Positions 58,047 to 64,000 of a stretch of 64,000 nt of DNA are shown one piece after another (positions within the stretch are counted from its first letter, which is position 1; the number at the start of each line of letters is the position of its first letter). Origin of the DNA: Streptomyces sp. NBC_00286 (GTDB lineage Bacteria; Actinomycetota; Actinomycetes; Streptomycetales; Streptomycetaceae); the NCBI RefSeq assembly GCF_036173125.1, contig NZ_CP108054.1:2170001-2234000 (forward strand). Reading direction: 5' to 3'. The translations under genes and the position numbers were made by a program. The notes beneath the pieces are model-generated. The model was not told where the DNA came from. It saw nothing but the letters and a program-made list of their open reading frames with translations, and made no database searches.

Positions 58047-58868
58047 TCAGCCGACCTTGGCGATCTTGCGGGCGCTGAGGTCGATCACCAGGTCACGGGT
58101 GTCGATCCAGGGCCCGTTCTTGACCTTCACGAACAGACGCAGGCAGCGGTGCTCTCCGCAGTCGGCGAGAGCGGCGGGCGCACCCGCGTTCGCCCGGTAG
58201 ACCATGCTGTTGAGCAGCAGTTGGTCGGGCTTGGTCAGTTCGTTGCCGGTGGCGTCCTTGTAGTCCGCCTTCAGGCCCTCGCCGAGCGGGTCGGCGATCA
58301 GAAGCTCCGCGGCCTCGACGTTCTCGTCACGGCTGAGCGGCGGCTGGACACCCTCCTGGGTGTCCGTCGCCTCGACCTTGCCGGTGTCGAGGTTGACGGT
58401 CTTCGTGACGAGCGCGTCGTCCTTGTAGTCGTAGAACGACACCTCGGCACGGCGCGGCGCGTCCGCGTCGTCCAGTTCGCTCGCCTCGGGATCGGCGAGG
58501 TCGACCGTGAGCGGCTGCGGCCCGCCCGCTTCGCCCTCGACGTTCTCGCTCGAGTTCCGCAGCTGCCGGTCCAGAGCGAGCTGCTCGACACGCTCGGTCT
58601 CGTCCTCGGTGAGCGGATCACGCCCCTCACCGGTGTCACCCTCCGCCGGGGCCCGCTCGACGACCCCCGGCCGCACACCGGCCTGGCCCGTCCCCTGGCC
58701 CTCCTGGCCCGCCTGCTGGCCGCTCTGACCGGCCCCCGCGCCGGTGCCGGAGTCATCGGCCCCCGCCGAGCCCGGCAGTGTGACGGCGACCATCACGGCG
58801 GTCGTGGCGACCGCTATACCCGCCCCCGCGACCACCTTGCCGAGATGGCGGTGCACTATCTTGCGCAC
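58047..58868 (-). CDS. Secreted protein, possible N-terminal partner of CuAO-like enzyme
   Basis: 273 residues from GTG 58868 (GCAGGGGGAAA upstream). Signal peptide VVAGAGIAVATTAVMVAVTL, cleavage near GSAGA, then a low-complexity Gly/Gln/Pro linker (about 36-75). The folded part has DPLTEDETERVEQLALDRQL, AEVSFYDYKDDALVTKTVNL with DTGKVEATDTQEGVQPPLSR, and a C-terminal RCLRLFVKVKNGPWIDTRDL. The DPLTxxE start and the V-L-D-x-x-x-x-V strands resemble the N2/N3 domains of copper amine oxidases. It lies 60 bases upstream of the catalytic-domain gene and in the same direction, which suggests a split enzyme made of two secreted chains (inference). It could also be a PepSY-like secreted inhibitor or chaperone. 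Confidence 0.6.
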   Translation of the reverse strand: MRKIVHRHLGKVVAGAGIAVATTAVMVAVTLPGSAGADDSGTGAGAGQSGQQAGQEGQGTGQAGVRPGVVERAPAEGDTGEGRDPLTEDETERVEQLALDRQLRNSSENVEGEAGGPQPLTVDLADPEASELDDADAPRRAEVSFYDYKDDALVTKTVNLDTGKVEATDTQEGVQPPLSRDENVEAAELLIADPLGEGLKADYKDATGNELTKPDQLLLNSMVYRANAGAPAALADCGEHRCLRLFVKVKNGPWIDTRDLVIDLSARKIAKVG

Positions 58869-59040
58869 ATTTCCCCCTGCTCCCTGTAGTCCCTAGGAGT
58901 CACTTGAACCCCACTGACATACCGCGTTGCACTGGCCGGTCGGTAAGAGGGACGTAAGTCATAGGTGGTTCCATCACTTTCGGGGAGACTCGGGCCGGAG
59001 TCGCCCCACGCGACGTCGCACAACTGGAAGAGTCGTATCC

Positions 59041-61167
59041 ATGCAGGTCTGGCCTGGACAGGCGTACCCACTCGGTGCCACATATGACGGCGCCGGCACC
59101 AACTTCGCGGTCTTCTCGGAGGCCGCCGACCGAATCGAGCTGTGTCTGCTCCATGACGACGGTTCGGAGACGGCGATAGAGCTGCGGGAGGCCGACGCGT
59201 TCGTGCGGCACGCGTACCTGCCCGGCATCATGCCGGGACAGCGCTACGGCTTCCGTGTGCACGGTCCGTACGCACCCGAACGCGGACAGCGCTGCAACTC
59301 CGCGAAGCTGCTGCTCGATCCGTACGCGAAAGCCATCAGCGGCAGCATCGACTGGGGCGAGGAGGTGTACGGCTACCACTTCGGCTCGCCGAACAAGCGC
59401 AACGATCTCGACTCGGCTCCCCACACGATGTCCTCGGTGGTGGTCAACCCGTACTTCGACTGGGGCGACGACCGGCTCCCGCGCACCGAGTACCACGAAA
59501 CGGTGCTCTACGAGGCCCATGTGAAGGGCCTGACCATGCGCCATCCGGCGCTGCCGGACGAGCTGCGCGGCACGTACGCGGCGCTGGCGCACCCCGCGAT
59601 CATCGAGCACCTCACGGAGCTCGGGGTCACCGCGCTGGAGCTGATGCCGGTCCACCAGTTCGTGAACGACCACCGTCTGGTCGACATGGGCCTGAACAAC
59701 TACTGGGGCTACAACACGATCGGTTTCTTCGCCCCGCACAACGCGTACGCCTCCTGGGGCGACCGCGGACAGCAGGTCCTGGAGTTCAAGTCGGCCGTAC
59801 GCGCCCTACACGAAGCGGGCATCGAGGTCATTCTGGACGTCGTCTACAACCACACGGCGGAAGGCAACCACCTGGGGCCGACGCTGTCCTTCAGGGGCCT
59901 CGACAACGCCTCGTACTACCGGCTCACCGACGATCCCCGCTACTACATGGACACCACGGGCACCGGCAACTCCCTGCTGATGCGCTCCCCGCACGTGCTC
60001 CAGTTGATCATGGACTCGCTGCGCTACTGGGTCACCGAGATGCACGTCGACGGCTTCCGCTTCGACCTCGCGGCGACGCTCGCCCGGCAGTTCCACGAGG
60101 TGGACCGGCTGTCGTCGTTCTTCGACCTGGTGCAGCAGGACCCGGTGGTCTCCCAGGTGAAGCTGATCGCCGAGCCCTGGGACGTCGGCGAGGGCGGCTA
60201 CCAGGTGGGCAATTTCCCGCCGCTGTGGACCGAGTGGAACGGCAAGTACCGCGACACCGTACGGGACCTGTGGCGGGGCGAGCCGCGCACGCTCGCGGAG
60301 TTCGCGTCCCGGCTGACGGGTTCCTCGGACCTCTACCAGGACGACGGTCGGCGCCCGCTGGCCTCGATCAACTTCGTGACCTGCCACGACGGCTTCACGC
60401 TGCACGACATGGTGTCGTACAACGAGAAGCACAACGCGGCGAACGGCGAGGACAACCGCGACGGCGAGAGCCACAACCGGTCCTGGAACTGCGGCGTCGA
60501 GGGCGAAACCGACGATCCCGAGGTCCTGGAGCTGCGGGCGCGGCAGATGCGGAACTTCATCGCGACGCTGATGCTCTCCCAGGGCGTGCCGATGCTCAGC
60601 CACGGCGACGAGTTCGCACGCACACAGCGCGGCAACAACAACGCGTACTGCCAGGACAACGAGCTGGCCTGGGTGCCGTGGCCGGAGAACCTCGAAGATC
60701 CTGCGGACGGCGGGGGACTGCTCGCGTTCACCCGTGCGATGGTGTGGCTGCGCCGTGAGCACCCCGTCTTCCGACGGCGCCGCTTCTTCCACGGGCGCCC
60801 CGTGCAGGGCACCCACGACGAGCTGTCGGACATCGCCTGGTTCACCCCGGCAGGCGAGGAGATGACCCAACGCGACTGGAACTCCACGCAGGCCCGCGCC
60901 CTGTCCGTCTTCCTCAACGGCAACGCGATCTCCGAGCCGGGCCCGCGCGGCGAGCGCATCACCGACGACTCGTTCCTGCTGATGTTCAACGCGTCCCCGA
61001 AGACCATGGACTTCGTGGTGCCGGTCGATCACGGCAGGCAGTGGCAGGTGGTGGTCGATACGTCGCGGGCAGAGGGGGTGCCGCCGGGGACGGGGCCGAA
61101 GGTGCAGGCGGGGGATCGTCTGACACTGGTGGACCGCAGCGTGATGGTGCTGCAGCGGCCGGCGTGA
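59041..61167 (+). CDS. glgX: Glycogen debranching enzyme (isoamylase family)
   Basis: 708 residues from ATG 59041 (GGAAGAG upstream). N-terminal CBM48 (WPGQAYPLGATYDGAGTNFA, about 4-23), GH13 barrel with VILDVVYNHTAEGNH (region I, about 275), the nucleophile-Asp region HVDGFRFDLA (about 338), the acid-base Glu in LIAEPWDVG (about 378), and the transition-state Asp in FVTCHDGFTLHDM (about 447). It cleaves alpha-1,6 branches in glycogen or limit dextrins and releases linear maltooligosaccharides, the substrates for TreY, whose gene follows. GlgX-TreY-TreZ form the glycogen-to-trehalose route. Cytosolic. Confidence 0.94.
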   Translation: MQVWPGQAYPLGATYDGAGTNFAVFSEAADRIELCLLHDDGSETAIELREADAFVRHAYLPGIMPGQRYGFRVHGPYAPERGQRCNSAKLLLDPYAKAISGSIDWGEEVYGYHFGSPNKRNDLDSAPHTMSSVVVNPYFDWGDDRLPRTEYHETVLYEAHVKGLTMRHPALPDELRGTYAALAHPAIIEHLTELGVTALELMPVHQFVNDHRLVDMGLNNYWGYNTIGFFAPHNAYASWGDRGQQVLEFKSAVRALHEAGIEVILDVVYNHTAEGNHLGPTLSFRGLDNASYYRLTDDPRYYMDTTGTGNSLLMRSPHVLQLIMDSLRYWVTEMHVDGFRFDLAATLARQFHEVDRLSSFFDLVQQDPVVSQVKLIAEPWDVGEGGYQVGNFPPLWTEWNGKYRDTVRDLWRGEPRTLAEFASRLTGSSDLYQDDGRRPLASINFVTCHDGFTLHDMVSYNEKHNAANGEDNRDGESHNRSWNCGVEGETDDPEVLELRARQMRNFIATLMLSQGVPMLSHGDEFARTQRGNNNAYCQDNELAWVPWPENLEDPADGGGLLAFTRAMVWLRREHPVFRRRRFFHGRPVQGTHDELSDIAWFTPAGEEMTQRDWNSTQARALSVFLNGNAISEPGPRGERITDDSFLLMFNASPKTMDFVVPVDHGRQWQVVVDTSRAEGVPPGTGPKVQAGDRLTLVDRSVMVLQRPA

Positions 61168-61203
61168 TGTAGAAACCCGCGCCCCGTATCGCGCGCCCCT
61201 TGT

Positions 61204-61340
61204 CCCCGCGCCCCTGAAAGGAGGCCGCAGGCCTTCGTTTCAGGGGCGCGGGGCTGCATCGATTTGCGGCTCCGCCGCGCGGGCGCGACCAGCCACAACG
61301 GACCCGCAGCGTCAAAACTGCCCACCTAGCGGAGCGCAAG
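61204..61340. repeat. Dispersed intergenic repeat, copy E
   Basis: Head hairpin CCCCGCGCCCCTGAAA (61204-61219) / TTTCAGGGGCGCGGGG (61238-61253), perfect over 16 bp, with an inner GGCC/GGCC stem. It continues GGGGCTGCATCGATTTGCGG, CTCCGCCGCGCGGGCG and CGACCAGCCACAACGGACCC, ending CCACCTAGCGGAGCGC. It lies between glgX and treY and lacks the GGGGTCCCC insert of copy C. Confidence 0.75.
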
Positions 61341-61385
61341 CGTGTCGATGACACGAAAGGCTCACTTGCGGGTACGTACGTTGCC

Positions 61386-63776
61386 ATGACACCTGAGCGC
61401 AACGATCCGGCGCCGACCGCCACGTACCGCCTCCAGCTGCAGCCGGAGTTCCCGTTCGAGGCATCCGCGGCTGCCGTGCCGTATCTCGCCGCGCTCGGCG
61501 TCTCGCATCTGCACCTGTCTCCGGTGCTGGAGGCCGTACCCGGCTCCCTGCACGGCTACGACGTGGTGGACCACGCGCGCGTGCGCGACGAACTCGGCGG
61601 CGAGGACGGCCTGCGCTCCCTGGCGCGCACAGCCCGGGAGCACGGCCTGGGCCTCGTGGTGGACATCGTGCCGAACCACATGGCGATGGTCCCGCGGCAC
61701 AACCGCGCCCTGTGGGAGCTGCTGCGCGAGGGCCCGGACTCGCCGTACGCGCGCTGGTTCGACATCGACTGGGAGGCCCAGGACGGCCGGGTGCTGATGC
61801 CGGTGCTCGGGGGGCGGCTCGGTACGCAGCTCGACCATCTGGAGGTCGACGGCGAAGTGCTGCGCTACCACGAACACGTGTTCCCCTTGCGCCCCGGCAC
61901 CGAGAAGCTGCCCCTGCCGCAGCTCCTGGACGCCCAGTGGTACCGCCTGGGGTGGTGGCGGCTGGCCCGCACCGAGCTCAACTACCGCCGTTTCTTCAGC
62001 ATTTCGGAGCTCATCGGGGTACGGGTCGAGGACCCTGAGGTGTTCGACGCCACGCACGCGAAGATCCTTCAGCTGCTGGACGACGGCGTGGTCGACGGGC
62101 TGCGGATCGACCACCCCGACGGCCTCGCGGACCCGGACGCGTACCTCCAGCGGCTCCACGAGGCGACCGGCGGGCGCTGGACGGTGGTCGAGAAGATCCT
62201 CGCGGAGGGCGAACCGCTGCCCGCCGCCTGGCCTGTCGCCGGCACCACCGGCTATGACGCGCTGCGGCACATCGACGGCCTGTTCACGGACCCGGCGGGC
62301 GCGGGCGAACTCCTCGGCCAGTACCGGCGGTTCGCGGCGCCCCAGGCCGACCGTGGCGGCGTCTGGGAGGCGACGGTGCGGCGGGCCGCGTACAAGGTGG
62401 TCCATCACGAGCTGGCCACCGAGATCGACCGCCTGACCCGCGAGGCCGACCGCCTGTGCCGTACGTCCCCGGACCCCGCGCTCCGCGACCACGCCCCCTG
62501 GGCCCTGCGCACCGCGCTGCGCGAGCTCCTCGTACGCCTCCAGGTCTACCGGCCGTACGCCTCCGGGGACGCCGCGGCGGTCGTCACCGAGGAAGCCGCA
62601 CACGAGGCGCGCGGGGCCTTCACGGTGCCCGAGGAAGCCCATGCGGTGGATGCCGTACGGGACTTGGTGCTCGGCCTCACCGGGGAGGGGCCGGCGCGCG
62701 AGGGCTTCCGGGCCCGGTTCGCGCAGACCGCGTCGGCGCTGCGGGCCAAGTCCGTCGAGGACACGGCCTTCTACCGGTACGTGCCCGTCCTCTCGGCCAA
62801 CGAGGTGGGCGGCGAGCCGGAGTACCCCGCTGTGCCCCCGGAGGACTTCCACGCGTACTGCGCGCGCGTGCAGCGCGACTGGCCCGCCACCGGCACGGCG
62901 CTGTCCACCCACGACACCAAGCGCAGCGCCGACGTCCGGGCGGCGATCTCCGTCCTCACCCAGTGCCCCCTGCGCTGGGCCGACCTGCTGGCCGAAGTGA
63001 CCGGGCAGACGGCGGTCGACGGGGTGGGCGCACCGGATCCGCAGGTGGCATGGGCGGCGTGGCAGACGGCGGTCGGCCTCGGGCCCGCGGCCGAGGAACG
63101 GCTCCAGGGCGCCATGTTGAAGCACGTCAGGGAGGCCGGCCTGTTCACCTCGTGGACGGAACAGGATCCCGCGTACGAGGCCTCTGTCGCCGCCTTCCTC
63201 AGGGCGGGGCCCTGCGGAGCGCCCGGGCGGCGTGCGGCCGAGTTCAGGGCCTCCCTGGAGCCGCATGTACGGGCGAACGTCCTCGGGTCCGCCCTCGTCC
63301 ACCTGACGATGCCGGGCGTGCCGGACGTCTACCAGGGCACGGAGATCGAATACCGAGCCCTCGTGGACCCCGACAACCGCCGCTCGGCCCACTTCCCGCC
63401 CCAGGAACCGGACGACCTGTCCGCCGAGAAGGCCGCGCTCACCGCGACCGCGCTGCGACTGCGGAGGCAACGCCCCGCTGTCTTCGGCGAGTCGGCGACG
63501 TACACCCCGCTCGAGGCGGACGGCCCGGCCGCCGCGCACTGCGTGGCCTTCATGCGCTCCGGGGAGGCGATCACCGCCGTCACCCGCCTGTCCCTGCGTC
63601 TGGAGGAGGCGGGCGGCTGGCGCGACACACTGCTGCCACTGCCCGCCGGGCGATGGGCCGATCTGCTCACTCCAGGGCGGGAGTTCACGGGGCACGCGCG
63701 CGTGGAGGCGCTTTTCGAGCGGTTGCCCGTGGTGCTCCTGGAGAGGGTGGGTGAAGCCGAGGGCTCGCGTGGCTGA
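61386..63776 (+). CDS. treY: Maltooligosyl trehalose synthase
   Basis: 796 residues. GH13 enzyme that converts the reducing-end glucose of maltooligosaccharide to an alpha-1,1-linked unit. N-terminal ATYRLQLQPEFPFEASAAAV (about 8-27) is the TreY signature. Catalytic regions: DIVPNHMAMVPRHN (region I, about 95), GLRIDHPDGLADPDAYL (nucleophile Asp, about 239), VVEKILAEGEPLP (Glu, about 267), and LSTHDTKRSADVRA (Asp, about 508). It acts with TreZ, whose gene is expected further on. Start ATG 61386, with TACGTA (61373-61378) 7 nt upstream; a leaderless transcript is possible but less clear. The repeat copy E separates it from glgX. Confidence 0.94.
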   Translation: MTPERNDPAPTATYRLQLQPEFPFEASAAAVPYLAALGVSHLHLSPVLEAVPGSLHGYDVVDHARVRDELGGEDGLRSLARTAREHGLGLVVDIVPNHMAMVPRHNRALWELLREGPDSPYARWFDIDWEAQDGRVLMPVLGGRLGTQLDHLEVDGEVLRYHEHVFPLRPGTEKLPLPQLLDAQWYRLGWWRLARTELNYRRFFSISELIGVRVEDPEVFDATHAKILQLLDDGVVDGLRIDHPDGLADPDAYLQRLHEATGGRWTVVEKILAEGEPLPAAWPVAGTTGYDALRHIDGLFTDPAGAGELLGQYRRFAAPQADRGGVWEATVRRAAYKVVHHELATEIDRLTREADRLCRTSPDPALRDHAPWALRTALRELLVRLQVYRPYASGDAAAVVTEEAAHEARGAFTVPEEAHAVDAVRDLVLGLTGEGPAREGFRARFAQTASALRAKSVEDTAFYRYVPVLSANEVGGEPEYPAVPPEDFHAYCARVQRDWPATGTALSTHDTKRSADVRAAISVLTQCPLRWADLLAEVTGQTAVDGVGAPDPQVAWAAWQTAVGLGPAAEERLQGAMLKHVREAGLFTSWTEQDPAYEASVAAFLRAGPCGAPGRRAAEFRASLEPHVRANVLGSALVHLTMPGVPDVYQGTEIEYRALVDPDNRRSAHFPPQEPDDLSAEKAALTATALRLRRQRPAVFGESATYTPLEADGPAAAHCVAFMRSGEAITAVTRLSLRLEEAGGWRDTLLPLPAGRWADLLTPGREFTGHARVEALFERLPVVLLERVGEAEGSRG

Positions 63777-63979
63777 GGTCAGCGCCACTCATACCTCCGT
63801 ACGCCCGCGGAGGCCTCCTTGACAGTTCATCCAGTCCGTGGAGTACTGCGGATTGCGACGCCGGGACCTGGACAAGGGTCAGCAACCGCTCGCCAGAGCA
63901 CTCATGTTGGGGCGTTTTAGCTCGATGGAGTGATGATCAGATTCCAGGCTTGCGGCGCCATGGAGGGAGAGATGTAGCG
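63777..63979. other. Intergenic region after treY with possible promoter
   Basis: About 200 bases. A consensus -35, TTGACA (63819-63824), is followed at 18-19 bases by TACTGC-like sequence (63844-63849), a weak -10. Otherwise no repeat or strong hairpin. It ends in a purine-rich ribosome site (GGAGGGAGAGATG) before the GTG at 63980. Confidence 0.35.
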
Positions 63980-64000
63980 TGAGTGTGCGACCTGGGACGC
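63980..64000 (+). CDS. Start of another gene (cut by window end)
   Basis: GTG 63980 begins a frame (MSVRPGT) about 8 bases after GGAGGGAG. Only seven codons are visible, so no function can be assigned. A TreZ or other unrelated gene may follow. Confidence 0.3.

Noticed and set aside
61362..63788. An 808-codon open frame on the minus strand opposite treY
   Set aside because: Same cause: antisense of a GC-rich gene. Strong TreY motifs on the plus strand decide.

Overview
The window is high-GC chromosomal DNA of a Streptomyces-type actinomycete. The evidence is strong third-position GC bias, many GTG starts, many leaderless-looking starts, rare TTA codons in regulatory or toxin-like genes, an AfsR/SARP-type regulator, a SAV2148-type HEPN protein, and a sulfate-assimilation operon with the Streptomyces-type leader peptide. 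About 50 protein genes were identified. I saw no rRNA, tRNA or CRISPR array.

Layout. 1-4 kb: tail of an SDR oxidoreductase, a divergent RidA/HxlR pair, and homocysteine S-methyltransferase divergent from an amino-acid permease. 4-10 kb: a repeat-rich spacer, then a TTA-containing AfsR/SARP-family regulator convergent with a DrrAB-type ABC exporter. 9.9-11.3 kb: a short second threonyl-tRNA synthetase preceded by a Thr-Thr-Thr leader peptide and a long hairpin, so probably controlled by attenuation. 11.3-13 kb: a DUF1905 protein and a phosphotransferase-like protein. 13-18.3 kb: a LacI regulator with several palindromes at its promoter, then a decayed stretch (tails of ThuA-like and MFS-like genes, a BtrH-like start, a GNAT tail, an IS3 transposase tail) mixed with intact GNAT, glutaredoxin-like and PBP4-type carboxypeptidase genes. 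18.3-29.5 kb: DUF2625, YwqG-like, secreted NucA/B-like nuclease, VOC protein, two AraC regulators, NmrA-like reductase, YihY/BrkB membrane protein, AidB-like acyl-CoA dehydrogenase, a secreted protein and a GNAT.

29.6-39.3 kb is the centrepiece: a long sulfur-assimilation operon consisting of a leader peptide, sulfite reductase, two tiny proteins, APS reductase, APS kinase, ATP sulfurylase CysD and CysN, a sulfonate-type ABC importer and a sirohydrochlorin chelatase-like protein. Sulfate is activated by CysDN, reduced by CysH and CysI, and the chelatase would supply siroheme to CysI. Sulfonates are an alternative sulfur source.

39.4-50.4 kb: ketopantoate reductase-like protein, an XRE-ImmA/IrrE metallopeptidase plus PIN-domain pair (toxin-antitoxin-like), MMPL transporter, secreted subtilase, DUF1697, a macrolide-type glycosyltransferase with an operator inside its promoter, a phosphotransferase and a LysR/EamA divergent pair. 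50.4-58.9 kb: a YbaK-like protein whose start overlaps the EamA gene, a membrane Ser/Thr kinase with an external peptidoglycan-binding domain, a DEDDh exonuclease, the HEPN protein, and a copper amine oxidase-like catalytic domain beside a separate secreted partner. 59-63.8 kb: GlgX and TreY (glycogen to trehalose), then the first codons of another gene.

Regulation stands out. At least ten starts have a TANNNT hexamer 6-7 nt upstream, as expected for leaderless transcripts. Three genes carry a TTA codon (bldA control). A dispersed hairpin-headed intergenic repeat occurs about five times.
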